Numbered from the stretch's first letter, positions 17,831 through 31,127 are shown. The stretch is 47,166 bases of DNA from Gammaproteobacteria bacterium (GCA_018827205.1 JAHJXZ010000097.1:1-47166), one strand, 5' to 3'. Notes: generated by a model not told the origin, from the letters alone. Program-made: numbers and translations.

Positions 17831-18154
17831 CCCAATTACTATTGATCTCAGGCATCACTACAGACAGACTCGACGCCTCACAAAAGTGCATAGCGCCAAA
17901 ACGTGTGCAGCCATGGAGCACATATTCAAACACTACAAAAACAGTCAGCCGGTTGACAGCCAAGCCCATAAACCTATCATCTTGCCGACGACCTAAGCAC
18001 ACTGTACTTATAGAAAAATAACATTTACAACCAAGAACATAACGATACAACCTGCCCTACAGAAGCGGGCATGATTATGGTTATTTAACCGCGACAGACG
18101 GCTCTCAGCCACATAACTCCACACCCTGCCGAACCATCCAATCAGGCGCAGCCT
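17831..18154. other. Divergent promoter region between flippase operon and rmlBACD
   Basis: This AT-rich 324-bp spacer separates the leftward polysaccharide operon from rightward rmlB, so it should hold promoters for both. A rightward candidate is listed separately. A leftward candidate is TTGGTT, 16 bp, TATAAG on the minus strand (-10 near 18012-18007), of moderate quality. A small inverted repeat GGTTA/TAACC lies at 18079-18090. I saw no convincing coding sequence and no copy of the tRNA 3' end. Confidence 0.6.
17953..17980 (+). promoter_or_regulatory. Candidate sigma-70 promoter for rmlBACD
   Basis: TTGACA (17953-17958), a 16-bp spacer and TATCAT (17975-17980) make a good sigma-70 promoter. 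It would give a leader of about 168 bases before the rmlB ATG at 18155. No stronger candidate was seen closer to the gene. Confidence 0.5.
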
Positions 18155-19207
18155 ATGCACATCCTTATTACCGGCGGAGCCGGCTTTATCGGTTCGGCGC
18201 TGATTCGCCATCTGCTAAATCACACCGAACACCAAGTACTCAACCTCGACAAGCTGACCTATGCCGGTAACCTCGAGTCGTTGGCCACTGTGGCGGACCA
18301 TCCGAACTATCGCTTCGTGCAGGCAGATATTGCCGACAACGTAGCCGTCAGCCAGGCACTGGCTGAATTTCAGCCGGACGCGATCATGCACTTGGCGGCT
18401 GAGTCGCACGTCGACCGCTCCATTGATGGCCCGGCGGCGTTTATTCAGACCAATATTGTCGGCACGTATGCGCTGCTTGAGGCCACTCGTAGCTACTGGT
18501 CGCAGCTGGACCCTGCGCGCAAAGCAGCGTTTCGCTTCCACCATATTTCCACTGATGAGGTATATGGCGATCTGCATGGCGTGGACGACCTGTTCACCGA
18601 GACCACGCCCTACGCACCCAGCTCGCCCTACTCGGCGAGCAAGGCCGCCTCGGACCATCTGGTACGCGCCTGGCAGCGCACCTATGGCCTGCCGGTACTG
18701 CTCACTAACTGCTCGAACAATTACGGCCCCTACCACTTCCCGGAAAAACTCATCCCGCTGGTGATCCTCAATGCCCTGGATGGAAAGCCGCTGCCGGTAT
18801 ATGGCAATGGCCAGCAGGTGCGTGACTGGCTGTACGTGGAAGACCATGCCCGCGCACTATTAAAGGTGGTGAGCGAAGGCAAAATCGGCGAAACCTACAA
18901 TATCGGCGGGCACAACGAGCAGAAAAACCTGCACGTGGTGGAGAGTATCTGCGCGCTATTGGACGAGTTGGTACCACGCCAAAGCGGCTCGTATAAAGAG
19001 CAGATCAGCTTCGTGAGCGACCGCCCAGGCCATGACCTGCGCTATGCCATCGATGCCAGCAAGATCGAACGCGAGCTGGGCTGGAAACCCACCGAGACCT
19101 TCGCCAGCGGCCTGCGTAAGACGGTGCTCTGGTACCTGAGCAACCTAGACTGGTGCCGCCGCGTACAAGATGGCAGCTACCAGCGCGAACGCCTCGGCGC
19201 ACTTTAA
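18155..19207 (+). CDS. rmlB: dTDP-glucose 4,6-dehydratase
   Basis: 350 residues, the second step of dTDP-L-rhamnose synthesis (dTDP-glucose to dTDP-4-keto-6-deoxyglucose, using bound NAD). [16 protein letters not shown] is the Rossmann motif, the catalytic T133-D134-E135 lie in STDEVYGD, and Y159-x3-K163 in [20 protein letters not shown] and [16 protein letters not shown] are family signatures. First gene of a compact rmlBACD operon; rmlA follows after 11 bases. The ribosome site is weak (AGGCGCAGCCT). Confidence 0.97.
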   Translation: MHILITGGAGFIGSALIRHLLNHTEHQVLNLDKLTYAGNLESLATVADHPNYRFVQADIADNVAVSQALAEFQPDAIMHLAAESHVDRSIDGPAAFIQTNIVGTYALLEATRSYWSQLDPARKAAFRFHHISTDEVYGDLHGVDDLFTETTPYAPSSPYSASKAASDHLVRAWQRTYGLPVLLTNCSNNYGPYHFPEKLIPLVILNALDGKPLPVYGNGQQVRDWLYVEDHARALLKVVSEGKIGETYNIGGHNEQKNLHVVESICALLDELVPRQSGSYKEQISFVSDRPGHDLRYAIDASKIERELGWKPTETFASGLRKTVLWYLSNLDWCRRVQDGSYQRERLGAL

Positions 19208-19218
19208 GGAGCAGCACG

Positions 19219-20085
19219 ATGAAAGGCATCATTCTCGCAGGCGGCTCCGGCAGCCGCTTACACCCCATCACCCTAGGCGTGTCCAAGCAGCTGCTGCCGA
19301 TCTATGACAAGCCGATGATCTACTACCCGATCTCGGTGCTGATGCTCGCCGGCGTGCGCGAGATTCTGATCATATCCACCCCGCAGGACCTGCCCAACTT
19401 TCAGAAGATGCTCGGTGACGGCAGCCAATTTGGCGTGCACTTCGAATACATCGAGCAGGCCTCACCCGACGGCCTGGCGCAGGCCTTTATTTTGGGCGAA
19501 GGTTTTATCGGTAAGGACTCTGTGTGCCTGATCCTTGGCGACAATATCTTCCATGGCCAGCACTTCACCGAGAAACTCCTGCGCGCCGCCGCCGAACCTT
19601 CGGGCGCTACGGTCTTCGGCTATTGGGTCAATGATCCACAGCGCTTTGGCGTGGTCGAGTTCGACGCCCAAGGCAAGGCCATCTCCATCGAGGAGAAACC
19701 CGCCGAACCGAAGTCTAGCTACGCGGTGACCGGCCTGTACTTCTACGACAACGACGTGGTCGAAATCGCCAAGGCAGTCAAACCCTCACCGCGCGGCGAG
19801 CTGGAAATCACTGACGTCAACAATGCTTACCTGCAACGCGGCGACCTACGTGTAGAGCGCTTCGGCCGTGGTTTTGCCTGGCTCGACACCGGCACCCACG
19901 ATAGCCTGCTGGAAGCATCGCAATACGTGCAAACCATCGAGCACCGCCAGGGCCTGAAAGTTGCCTGCCTGGAAGAAATCGCCTATCAGCAAGGTTGGAT
20001 TGATCGCCAGCAACTATTAGTTCAGGCCAAAGCCTTCGGCAAAACCGGCTACGGCCAATACCTGTTCAAGCTAGCCGAGGAGTGA
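19219..20085 (+). CDS. rmlA: Glucose-1-phosphate thymidylyltransferase
   Basis: 288 residues; makes dTDP-glucose from glucose-1-phosphate and dTTP, the feedback-controlled first step. [20 protein letters not shown] is the nucleotide-binding signature; LGDNIFHG and EEKPAEPKS carry further active-site residues. The ATG at 19219 follows AAGGAGC; the open frame further upstream overlaps rmlB and is not used. The stop TGA lies within the ribosome-site region of rmlC. Confidence 0.97.
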   Translation: MKGIILAGGSGSRLHPITLGVSKQLLPIYDKPMIYYPISVLMLAGVREILIISTPQDLPNFQKMLGDGSQFGVHFEYIEQASPDGLAQAFILGEGFIGKDSVCLILGDNIFHGQHFTEKLLRAAAEPSGATVFGYWVNDPQRFGVVEFDAQGKAISIEEKPAEPKSSYAVTGLYFYDNDVVEIAKAVKPSPRGELEITDVNNAYLQRGDLRVERFGRGFAWLDTGTHDSLLEASQYVQTIEHRQGLKVACLEEIAYQQGWIDRQQLLVQAKAFGKTGYGQYLFKLAEE

Positions 20086-20087
20086 GC

Positions 20088-20633
20088 ATGCAGGCTGTTA
20101 GTACCGACCTACCCGGCGTGATCATCCTCGAACCAAAAGTGTTCGGCGATCAGCGCGGCTTTTTCTTCGAAAGCTTCAACGCCCGCAGCTTCGCTAAAGC
20201 CACAGGCCTGCAACGCGAGTTTGTCCAGGACAACCATTCGCGCTCGCAACGCGGCGTATTGCGCGGCCTGCATTACCAAGTGCAGCAGGCGCAGGGCAAA
20301 CTGGTGCGGGTCACCGCCGGCGAAGTTTATGACGTAGCCGTGGATCTACGCCGCAGCTCGCCGACCTTTGGTCGCTGGGTCGGCGTGCACCTGTCCGCCG
20401 AAAACAACCGGCAACTGTGGGTGCCGGAAGGTTTTGCCCATGGCTTTGTCGTACTCAGCGAATTCGCCGAATTTCTCTACAAAACCACCGACTACTACGC
20501 CCCCGAACATGAGCGCTGTATCCGCTGGAATGATCCGACCCTAGCTATCGATTGGCCGCTGGATGGCGCGCCGCAGCTCTCGGCCAAGGATCAGTCCGGG
20601 CTCAGCTTCGCTGATGCGCAGGTTTTCCCATGA
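20088..20633 (+). CDS. rmlC: dTDP-4-dehydrorhamnose 3,5-epimerase
   Basis: 181 residues, cupin fold. RGVLRGLHYQVQQAQGKLVRV carries the catalytic His, VYDVAVDLRRSSPTFG the paired Asp, and LWVPEGFAHGF and YKTTDYYAPEHE the sugar-binding aromatic residues. The ATG at 20088 has GAGGAG seven bases upstream; a GTG at 20082 would overlap rmlA and is less likely. The stop overlaps the rmlD ATG (ATGA). Confidence 0.96.
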   Translation: MQAVSTDLPGVIILEPKVFGDQRGFFFESFNARSFAKATGLQREFVQDNHSRSQRGVLRGLHYQVQQAQGKLVRVTAGEVYDVAVDLRRSSPTFGRWVGVHLSAENNRQLWVPEGFAHGFVVLSEFAEFLYKTTDYYAPEHERCIRWNDPTLAIDWPLDGAPQLSAKDQSGLSFADAQVFP

Positions 20634-21493
20634 AGATTCTCCTGCTCGGGCAGTACGGCCAGGTCAGCCAGGAACTGCAGCGCGCCCTGCAAGGCACAGA
20701 CGAACTGACAGTACTGGGCCGCGACCAGCTGGATATGGCCAAGCCCGAGCTTATTCGCCAGCAGCTGCAGCGCCTGCGTCCCGAGCTGATCATCAATGCC
20801 GCCGCGCACACCGCAGTGGATCAGGCCGAGAGCGAATCGCAGCTGGCCTTCGCGATCAACGCGACGGCGCCCGGCATCCTCGCCGAAGCAGCCGCTGAAC
20901 TGAGTGTTCCGCTGATCCATTACTCCACCGACTATGTATTCGATGGCAACCACGCCGAGCCTTACCGAGAAAGCGACGCCACCAATCCGCTGAGCGTATA
21001 CGGGCGCAGCAAACTGGCGGGCGAGCAAGCGATTCAGGCCGTCGGTGGTATGCACCTGATTCTGCGCACCAGCTGGGTCTACTCACAGCATGGCAAAAAC
21101 TTTCTGCTGACCATGCAACGCCTGCTGCAGGAGCGCGAAAGCCTATCGGTAGTGGACGACCAGATCGGCGCACCGACCTGGGCCGGCACTATTGCGCAGA
21201 CCACGGCACAGCTGATCACGCAATGGCGTACCGGCCATGCCGGCCCGTGGGGCGTGTATCACCTGACCGCGCAAGGTGAAACCAGCTGGTTCGGTTTTGC
21301 TAGCGCGATTGCCGCACACCTGCGCGGCCAGGGCAAACGCGTAGCGACGCTGCAACCCATCCCCAGCAGCGCTTACCCAACCCCGGCGCAGCGCCCGCTC
21401 AATTCACGCTTGGACTGCAGCCGTCTGCAGCAGGACTGGCACGTCCAGCTGCCGGATTGGCAAACCGCGCTGGAGCAGTGCCTGCGCAGCTAA
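20630..21493 (+). CDS. rmlD: dTDP-4-dehydrorhamnose reductase
   Basis: 287 residues; the last step, giving dTDP-L-rhamnose with NAD(P)H. The motif [12 protein letters not shown] binds the cofactor; [11 protein letters not shown] and YGRSKLAGE (Tyr-x3-Lys) are catalytic. The C-terminal QRPLNSRLD is a family signature. The order is B-A-C-D, whereas I recall B-D-A-C in P. aeruginosa. Its last four bases overlap the 3' end of the convergent chemoreceptor gene, and no terminator lies between them. Confidence 0.96.
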   Translation: MKILLLGQYGQVSQELQRALQGTDELTVLGRDQLDMAKPELIRQQLQRLRPELIINAAAHTAVDQAESESQLAFAINATAPGILAEAAAELSVPLIHYSTDYVFDGNHAEPYRESDATNPLSVYGRSKLAGEQAIQAVGGMHLILRTSWVYSQHGKNFLLTMQRLLQERESLSVVDDQIGAPTWAGTIAQTTAQLITQWRTGHAGPWGVYHLTAQGETSWFGFASAIAAHLRGQGKRVATLQPIPSSAYPTPAQRPLNSRLDCSRLQQDWHVQLPDWQTALEQCLRS

Positions 21494-23115
21494 GCCCTGA
21501 AACGCTGAATCTGCTGCTGCAAACCGGTGGCCAATTGCGCCAGATCGCGACTGGCAATCGAGCTCTGCTCAGCGCCGTTGACCACCTCGCCGATGCTGTC
21601 ATTGAGGCTGCTGATGTTCTCGCTGATCTCATTGGCCACCGCTGTCTGCTCCTCGGTGGCGGCGGAAATCTGCACATTGCCATCGGCAATACCCTCGATG
21701 GCAAGGGCAATATGATTGAGCACCTCTCCCGCCTCACGGGCATGACTAACGCTGTTTTGCGCCTGCTCGCGCGATAGCTGCATGGCGCTTACCGCACTGC
21801 GCGCGCCGCCTTGCAGGGCATCGATCATGCTGCGAATCGACTCGGTGGCTTTCTGCGTATTACTGGCCAGGCTGCGCACCTCATCGGCCACCACGGCAAA
21901 GCCGCGCCCCGCCTCGCCGGCCCGCGCAGCCTCAATTGCGGCGTTGAGCGCCAGCAAGTTGGTTTGCTCGGCAATGCTCTGGATCACCCCAAGCACCTTG
22001 CTGATTTCATCGCTTTGACTATGCAGGGTGTCGATCACCTCGCCGGCTTTTTCCACCGACGCCGACAGCCCCTGAATCGACGTGAGATTGGACTGCACCA
22101 GCTCGCTGCCCTGGCGCGCTTCTTTATTCGCGTCCGCCGCATTGCTCGCGGTGGACTGCGCATTGCGCGCCACTTCCTGCACCGCCACGCTCATCTGGTG
22201 CACCGCGGTTGCAACCATACTGGTTTGGTCACCTTGGGCCGTAGCAGCCTGACTGACCTGGGCACTGATCGCGCTCATTTCCTCGGACGCCGCGGCCAGC
22301 TGAGTAGCGGTATCGGTCAGATGACGAATCAATGCCTGCTGGTGCTCAAGCATGGTATTGAAGGCGCGGGCAGTATCGGACACTTCATCACGACCACTGA
22401 CATCGGCACGCAAGGTCAGGTTAGAAGACTGCTGCACCTCGCTGATCAGGCTGCGCAGCCCCGCCAGCGGACGAATGATCGACAGGCTGATCAGCAAGGC
22501 GGCCACCAGCACCAGCACCAGCGCTACTGCACCGATCAGCACAAAGGTGTTACGAATTGATTGGTACTGCGCAGTGGTCTCAACGTTAAGCCGCTCACCC
22601 TCGCTCAGTTGCAGGCTGATCAAACCGTCCAGCTCGCCACCCAACGGGTCGAAGGTGTCATATAGGGTGCGGTTGAACGGACCAGGCTCGGCTGCCAATA
22701 ACTGGCCATTGCCGACCTGCCCCAGGTAATGATCGGCCAGTTGCTGCACCCTTAGTAAATACGGTTTGGTGCGCTCGACCCGACTGCTTTCATCGGCGGT
22801 CAGGCGAGTGGCGGTGTACTCGGCCCAGGCCTTGTCACCACGGCTGCGCGCATCGCTGAATGCCTTGCGCAGCGTGGACTCATCAAACACTCCGGCACGG
22901 TATTTATGCAGTGCATCAACCATCGCCACCGCGTAGGCATCGGAGACCACCTTGAGCTGACTGATCGGCCGCATGCGGTCGGTAAACAGCTCGTCAAAAC
23001 TGTCGTTAAGCTTGCTGGCATTGGACAACGCCATGCCGATCACCACAATCAGCACCAGCAGCGGCACCACCGCCAACAGTAACAACCTCGCCCTTACCGT
23101 CAATTGAGCCAGCAT
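21490..23115 (-). CDS. Methyl-accepting chemotaxis protein
   Basis: 541 residues. TM1 (about residues 9-30), a periplasmic four-helix-bundle-like ligand domain of about 160 residues, TM2 ([20 protein letters not shown]), a HAMP domain and a long signalling coiled coil. The hairpin tip is [19 protein letters not shown] with [15 protein letters not shown]. The start at 23115 follows GGAG; a longer frame to 23151 has no site. It probably signals to CheA/CheW at the pole. Proximity to dctBD and dctPQM makes a dicarboxylate ligand imaginable but unproven. Confidence 0.95.
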   Translation of the reverse strand: MLAQLTVRARLLLLAVVPLLVLIVVIGMALSNASKLNDSFDELFTDRMRPISQLKVVSDAYAVAMVDALHKYRAGVFDESTLRKAFSDARSRGDKAWAEYTATRLTADESSRVERTKPYLLRVQQLADHYLGQVGNGQLLAAEPGPFNRTLYDTFDPLGGELDGLISLQLSEGERLNVETTAQYQSIRNTFVLIGAVALVLVLVAALLISLSIIRPLAGLRSLISEVQQSSNLTLRADVSGRDEVSDTARAFNTMLEHQQALIRHLTDTATQLAAASEEMSAISAQVSQAATAQGDQTSMVATAVHQMSVAVQEVARNAQSTASNAADANKEARQGSELVQSNLTSIQGLSASVEKAGEVIDTLHSQSDEISKVLGVIQSIAEQTNLLALNAAIEAARAGEAGRGFAVVADEVRSLASNTQKATESIRSMIDALQGGARSAVSAMQLSREQAQNSVSHAREAGEVLNHIALAIEGIADGNVQISAATEEQTAVANEISENISSLNDSIGEVVNGAEQSSIASRDLAQLATGLQQQIQRFRA

Positions 23116-23283
23116 CAGGATATCTCCAGGGACTAAAGCGCAGCCGTCCATGCAGGGCGCAAGCGGGCGGCACCATTACTCCAGGGCGATGCCGAACATT
23201 TTGAGTATTGACCCATATCGACGAGCTTGCCCACTTATTGCATAACCGCCACTCTGAACCGATCACCCTGCCCGAGTAAGCGC

Positions 23284-25094
23284 ATGCCCACCGCCCATCC
23301 TCATCCGCATCGTCCGCGCTGGCGTAGCCTGGCCGTCCTCGCCCTGCTGCTGACGCCTCTGCTATGGCCGCTGCAGCAACTGGCCGAGCGCTACTACAGC
23401 GGTGTACTGGTCGAACAGAACCGTCAGACCCTCGACCTCTACGTGGCCAACCTGCTCGGCACCCTGCGCCGTTATGAAGTACTGCCGCCAATTCTTGGCG
23501 ACCTGCCAGCCTTACGCCTGGCTCTGCAGCAGCCAACCGAGCGCGCCCTACTGGAGAACGCCAACCGCCTACTTGACCAGGTGCGCGGGCAGACCGGGGC
23601 CGACGTGATCTACCTGATGGACCCCAACGGCAAGACCCTGGCCGCCTCCAACTGGGAGCAGGCCGACTCCTTCGTCGACCGCAATTTCGCTTTCCGTCCG
23701 TATTTCCGCGAAGCCATCGCCGGCCGCCCAGGGCGCTTCTTCGGCCTCGGCACCACTTCCGGCAAGCGCGGTTACTACTTTGCTGCTGCCGTGCGTGATG
23801 GCGAGCGCAACCTCGGCGCGCTGGTGGTCAAGGTCGACCTCGACCACACCGAGACCCTCTGGGGCAACACCCCGGAACAGCTACTGGTGACTGACGCCAA
23901 TGGCGTGGTGATCCTTACCTCCAACAGCCAGTGGCGCTTTACCGCCAGCCGTCCGCTGGACGCCGCCGAGCGCGCCGCAATTGCCGCCAACCTGCCCTAT
24001 CCGACCCAGGCACCGCCACCGATCAAACTGGATGCGCCGAACTGGATTCGCCAGGACCGCGAACTCAAGGAAACCGGCTGGACCGTCAGCATCCTCGCAC
24101 CACGCAGCCTGCTTGACCGTCCGGTACGTACCGCCCTGGTGGCCGGCGGCGGTTTGTTGCTGCTGCTGATGCTGCTGCTCGGTCTGCTGATGCAGCGCCG
24201 CCGTCACTACCTGGAACGCATTGCCCTCGACAGCCAGGCACGCCAACAACTGGAGCAGCGCGTGCTGGAGCGCACCCTCGATCTGGAGCGCCTCAATAGC
24301 CGGCTGAAAGAGGAAGTGCTGGAGCGCGAGCAGGCGCAACAGGAGCTGGTGCAAGCTCAGGATGAACTGGTGCAGGCCAGCAAACTTTCGGCCCTGGGCA
24401 CCATGAGTGCGAGCATCAGCCATGAGCTCAACCAACCACTGGCGGCCATCCGCAGCTACGCCGACAACGCCTGCGTGCTGCTCGACCACCAACGCGGCGA
24501 CGATGCCCGCGCCAACCTCAAGCTAATCAGTCAACTGACCGAGCGCATGGCTTCGATCATCGCCCACCTGCGCGCCTTTGCCCGCCGTGATCGCCACGCC
24601 CCGGAAAGTGTGGCCCTGCAGCCAGCCATTGACGACGCCCTAGCCCTGCTGGCCAAACGACGCCAGGCCATGCAAGTCGAGCTGATTCGCGACCTGCCAA
24701 ACGCCACCCTGTGGGTGCAGGCCGGGGAAACCCGCCTGCGCCAGGTACTCGGCAACCTGCTGGCCAACGCCCTCGATGCCTTGAGCGAAGTGCCGCAGCC
24801 ACGCCGTCTTTGGTTAAGTGCCGAACTCACCACCGAGGGCGTCGATCTACACCTGCGTGATAACGGCCCCGGCTTTAGCCAGGAGGCTCTGCAGCGCGCC
24901 CGCGAGCCGTTCTTCACCACCAAGACCAGTGCCCAGGGCCTCGGCCTCGGCCTGGCCATTTGCGATACCCTGATGCGCGCATTGGGCGGCGAACTGCTGT
25001 TCGCCAACCACCCAAACGGCGGCGCTCAGCTGACCCTGCGTCTGCACGCCGCAGACCAAGGCATCAAAACCCAGTCGCCAGAGGATTTTGTTGT

Positions 25095-25098
<4 letters not shown>
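23284..25098 (+). CDS. dctB: C4-dicarboxylate sensor histidine kinase
   Basis: 604 residues. TM1 (about residues 14-32), a periplasmic double-Cache domain, TM2 (about 281-303), a coiled-coil linker, then HisKA with the phospho-acceptor H380 in SISHELNQPLAAI and a HATPase domain (NLLANALDAL, DNGPGFS, GLGLGLAI). This is the DctB layout: it senses succinate, fumarate or malate and phosphorylates DctD. The ATG at 23284 has only a weak ribosome site; an in-frame start at 23227 is possible but would add a non-hydrophobic tail. The stop overlaps the dctD ATG (ATGA). Confidence 0.93.
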
Positions 25099-27772
<2,674 letters not shown>

Positions 27773-27779
27773 GGCGGAG

Positions 27780-27815
27780 CAGGCTGCGGCCTGAACCCAA
27801 CCACAGCGCAGCCTG
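27780..27815 (+). repeat. Intercistronic hairpin between dctP and dctQ
   Basis: CAGGCTGCG (27780-27788) and CGCAGCCTG (27807-27815) form a 9-bp stem eight bases after the dctP stop, within a 124-bp gap. Placement after a binding-protein gene suggests mRNA stabilisation or partial termination, giving more DctP than DctQM. No T-run is present. Confidence 0.55.
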
Positions 27816-27896
27816 TCGGCTGCGCCACTGGCTGAATGCCCGGGTAGGCTTATGGCTGCCTGGGTATACCGCCCCACAACACTGGAGACTCTATCG

Positions 27897-28529
27897 ATGA
27901 ACGCCTTGCGGCGCGTCTGGGACCACTTCGAGGAAGGTTTTATTGCCTTTCTGCTGGCCGCCATGACGCTGGTGACCTTCGTCTACGTGATCCTCAATAA
28001 CCTTTACACACTGTTCTACAGCCTGGCGGATCGCTGGGAAGGCAGCAGTGAGTTGTTCTTCGCCATTGGCGACAGCATTCTCGGCTTGGCCCAGTCAATG
28101 ACCTGGAGCATTGCCCTGACCAAGGCGTTATTCGCCTGGTTGATTTTCTTCGGCCTGGCCTACGGTGTGCGCACCGCCGGCCATATCGGTGTTGATGCGC
28201 TGGTAAAACTGGCGAGCAAGCCGGTGCAGCGGGTCATCGGCCTTATCGCCTGCCTGGCCTGCCTGGGCTATGCCGGGCTGATTACCGTGGCCAGCTTCGA
28301 CTGGGTGAAAACCCTGTTCACCGCCGGCATCGGTGCTGAAGACCTCGGTCACTACGGCATCATGCAATGGCATATCACGGCGATCGTACCGTTCGGCTAC
28401 GCCATGGTTTTTATCCGTTTCTTTGAAATCTTCGTGCGCATCCTGCGCAATCAGCAGACCGGCCTGGGCCTGGCTGATGAAGCCGCCGAGGCGCTGAAGA
28501 TCAATGAGCACGGGGAGCACAAACAATGA
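27897..28529 (+). CDS. dctQ: TRAP transporter small membrane subunit
   Basis: 210 residues with four membrane segments (for example FIAFLLAAMTLVTFVYVILNNL and ALFAWLIFFGLAYGVR) and the RTAGHIGVDAL signature of DctQ. It pairs with DctM in sodium-driven C4-dicarboxylate uptake. The ATG at 27897 has GGAG upstream; the longer frame from 27852 lacks a site. The stop overlaps the dctM start (ATGA). Confidence 0.93.
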   Translation: MNALRRVWDHFEEGFIAFLLAAMTLVTFVYVILNNLYTLFYSLADRWEGSSELFFAIGDSILGLAQSMTWSIALTKALFAWLIFFGLAYGVRTAGHIGVDALVKLASKPVQRVIGLIACLACLGYAGLITVASFDWVKTLFTAGIGAEDLGHYGIMQWHITAIVPFGYAMVFIRFFEIFVRILRNQQTGLGLADEAAEALKINEHGEHKQ

Positions 28530-29809
28530 CCATCCTGTTCCTCTTCCTCCTGCTGTTTTTGCTGATGTTTATCGGCGTGCCGATTGCCGCCTCCCTGGGC
28601 CTGGCCGGCTCGATCACCATCATGCTGTTCAGCCCGGACTCGGTGCGTTCACTGGCGATCAAACTGTTTGAAACGTCTGAGCACTACACCCTGCTGGCGA
28701 TTCCGTTCTTCCTGCTATCCGGTGCTTTTATGACCACCGGCGGCGTGGCCCAGCGCTTGATCGATTTCGCCAACGCCTGCGTCGGCCATATCCGTGGCGG
28801 CCTGGCAATCTCGGCGGTGATGGCCTGCATGCTGTTCGCCGCACTGTCCGGCTCCTCGCCAGCCACCGTAGCTGCGGTGGGCTCGATTGCCATCGCTGGC
28901 ATGGTGCGCTCGGGTTACCCGCAGGCGTTCGGCGCCGGTATCGTGTGTAACGCCGGCACCCTGGGCATCCTGATTCCACCGTCGATCGTCATGGTGGTGT
29001 ATGCCGCCGCGACCGAGCAGTCGGTAGGCAAGCTGTTTATGGCCGGCGTAGTGCCGGGCCTGCTGCTGGGCGTGGCGCTGATGGTGGCGATCTATATCGT
29101 CGCGCGAAAGATGAACCTGCCAGCCATGCCACGTGCCAGCCTGCGGCAACTGCTAACCACTGCACGCAAGGCGATCTGGGGCCTGCTGTTGATGGTGATC
29201 ATCCTCGGCGGCATCTACTCCGGCATGTTCACCCCTACTGAAGCAGCTGCCGTAGCCGCGGTCTATGCCGGCTTCGTGGCGTTGTTCGTGTACAAGGACA
29301 TGACCATCCGCGAGTGCCCCAAGGTGCTGCTGGACTCCGGCAAGCTGACCATCATGCTGATGTTCATCATCGCCAACGCCATGCTCTTCGCCCACGTGCT
29401 GACCACCGAGCAAATCCCCCAGACCATCACCGCTTGGGTGATCGAGATGGGCCTGCAGCCATGGCAGTTCCTGCTGGTGGTGAACATCGTGCTGCTGGTG
29501 GCGGGGGCCTTTATGGAGCCGTCAGCGATCATCCTGATCCTCGCGCCGATCCTGTTCCCGATTGCCGTACAGCTGGGCATCGACCCGATCCACCTGGGCA
29601 TCATCATGGTGGTGAACATGGAAATCGGACTGATCACACCACCCGTGGGGCTCAACCTTTTCGTCACCTCAGCGGTGACTGGCATGCCACTGACTGCCGT
29701 GATCAAGGCCGCCTGGCCGTGGCTGATGCTGCTGCTCAGCTTCCTGATGATCATCACGTACGTGCCTGCCGTATCCATGGCGCTGCCCACTTGGCTGGGC
29801 ATGACCTGA
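28526..29809 (+). CDS. dctM: TRAP transporter large permease subunit
   Basis: 427 residues with about 12 membrane segments, the catalytic channel of the TRAP system. FIGVPIAASLGLAGSITIM at the start, SGSSPATVAAVGSIAI, GTLGILIPPSIVMVVY and NMEIGLITPPVGLNLFV are DctM family motifs. Last gene of dctPQM, followed 34 bases later by an intrinsic terminator. Confidence 0.96.
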   Translation: MTILFLFLLLFLLMFIGVPIAASLGLAGSITIMLFSPDSVRSLAIKLFETSEHYTLLAIPFFLLSGAFMTTGGVAQRLIDFANACVGHIRGGLAISAVMACMLFAALSGSSPATVAAVGSIAIAGMVRSGYPQAFGAGIVCNAGTLGILIPPSIVMVVYAAATEQSVGKLFMAGVVPGLLLGVALMVAIYIVARKMNLPAMPRASLRQLLTTARKAIWGLLLMVIILGGIYSGMFTPTEAAAVAAVYAGFVALFVYKDMTIRECPKVLLDSGKLTIMLMFIIANAMLFAHVLTTEQIPQTITAWVIEMGLQPWQFLLVVNIVLLVAGAFMEPSAIILILAPILFPIAVQLGIDPIHLGIIMVVNMEIGLITPPVGLNLFVTSAVTGMPLTAVIKAAWPWLMLLLSFLMIITYVPAVSMALPTWLGMT

Positions 29810-29843
29810 CAGCGACTCCGTGTGTACTTCCCTACACACTTTT

Positions 29844-29871
29844 AGCCCGGCCTTAGTGCCGGGCTTTTTTT
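29844..29871 (+). terminator. Intrinsic terminator of dctPQM
   Basis: AGCCCGGC (29844-29851), a six-base CTTAGT loop and GCCGGGCT (29858-29865) followed by more T residues to 29871. On the opposite strand the stem is followed by AAAAG, so it ends only rightward transcription efficiently. Confidence 0.92.
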
Positions 29872-29895
29872 GCATTACATAAATGAGCGTTGAAA

Positions 29896-31113
29896 CTAGA
29901 CCCGCGCCAGATCTGGCAAGTCGCCCGACAAACCCAGCGCCTGACGCACAAACAACGCCTTGGCTTCCGGCAGCTCATCGACCCAGTTAAGGCCAGAATT
30001 ACGTAACCAGCGCACCGGCAGCGGATCGGCCTGAAACAGCCGCTCGAAGCCTTCCATCGCCGCCATCATCGCCAGGTTGTGCGGCATACGGCGACGCTCG
30101 TAACGACTGAGTACCTTCACATCACCCAGGCGCTCGCCACGCTGCGCGGCATGCAACAGCACCTCAGCCAGCACCGCGACATCGAGAAAGCCCAGGTTGA
30201 CGCCCTGCCCGGCCAGCGGGTGGATGCTGTGGGCGGCATCGCCGATCAGCGCCAGGCCGTCTTCGACATAACGCTTGGCGTGACGTTGGCGCAGTGGAAT
30301 ACACACGCGCGGATCGGCCTGGAGGATATCGCCCAGGCGATGCTCGAAGGCAAAGCCCAGAGCACGGCGAAAGCCGGCATCATCCAGGGCCATCAGCCGC
30401 TCGGCTTCAGTTGGGGTGACCGACCAGACAATCGAGCACCAATGCTCACCTTCGGGACCAGCCAGCGGCAGAAAGGCCAGTGGACCGTCATCGGTAAAGC
30501 GCTGCCAGGCGGTAGCCTGATGTGGCTTGGCGCAGCGCACGCTGGTGACAATGGCGTGGTGCAAATAATCCCATTCACGGGTGGCGCAACCGGCCAAGCG
30601 GCGCACCGCCGAGTTGGCGCCGTCGGCGGCAATCAGCAGCGGCGCACGCAGCTCGCGGCCGTCACTCAGACTGAGCAACCAGCCATCACCGGAACGGCGC
30701 AGCTGCTCCAGGCGGGCGCCCGGCAGCAGGCCAATCGGGCTGTCGTGCAGGCGCTCAAGCAAGGCGTCCTGCACCACACGGTTCTCGACGATATGGCCGA
30801 GCGATTCGGCATGCACGCTGGCTGCGCTGAAATGAATCTGCCCGGTGCCGGAGCCGTCCCACACCTGCATCTCGCCATAGGGGCAGGCGCGCCGCGCGGC
30901 GATGCCGTCCCATACACCGAGGCGATCGAGAATGCGCTGGCTGGACACCGACAGCGCGCTGACCCGTGGCTCGAAGGCGGCCTGCGGATCAAAGGGTTTG
31001 ACGCTCAGCGGACTGCCATCGATCAGCAGAATTTCCAACCCCTGCTCCTGCAGGGCCAGCGCCAGGGCGCTGCCTACCATGCCTGCGCCAACGATGATCA
31101 GATCCGCTTGCAT
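29896..31113 (-). CDS. ubiI: FAD-dependent ubiquinone-biosynthesis hydroxylase (UbiI/VisC type)
   Basis: 405 residues of the UbiH/UbiI/UbiF flavoprotein family. ADLIIVGAGMVGSALALAL is the FAD-binding GxGxxG, and ALIGDAAHSIHPLAGQGVNLGFLD the second FAD motif. By position two genes from ubiH, UbiI (C5 hydroxylation of the quinone ring) is likely, but the exact carbon cannot be told by eye. The ATG at 31113 follows AAGGAG; the open frame reaches a TTG at 31131, which would overlap the preceding gene but has no site. Last gene of the leftward operon. Confidence 0.85.
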   Translation of the reverse strand: MQADLIIVGAGMVGSALALALQEQGLEILLIDGSPLSVKPFDPQAAFEPRVSALSVSSQRILDRLGVWDGIAARRACPYGEMQVWDGSGTGQIHFSAASVHAESLGHIVENRVVQDALLERLHDSPIGLLPGARLEQLRRSGDGWLLSLSDGRELRAPLLIAADGANSAVRRLAGCATREWDYLHHAIVTSVRCAKPHQATAWQRFTDDGPLAFLPLAGPEGEHWCSIVWSVTPTEAERLMALDDAGFRRALGFAFEHRLGDILQADPRVCIPLRQRHAKRYVEDGLALIGDAAHSIHPLAGQGVNLGFLDVAVLAEVLLHAAQRGERLGDVKVLSRYERRRMPHNLAMMAAMEGFERLFQADPLPVRWLRNSGLNWVDELPEAKALFVRQALGLSGDLPDLARV

Positions 31114-31127
31114 CACATACTCCTTGT

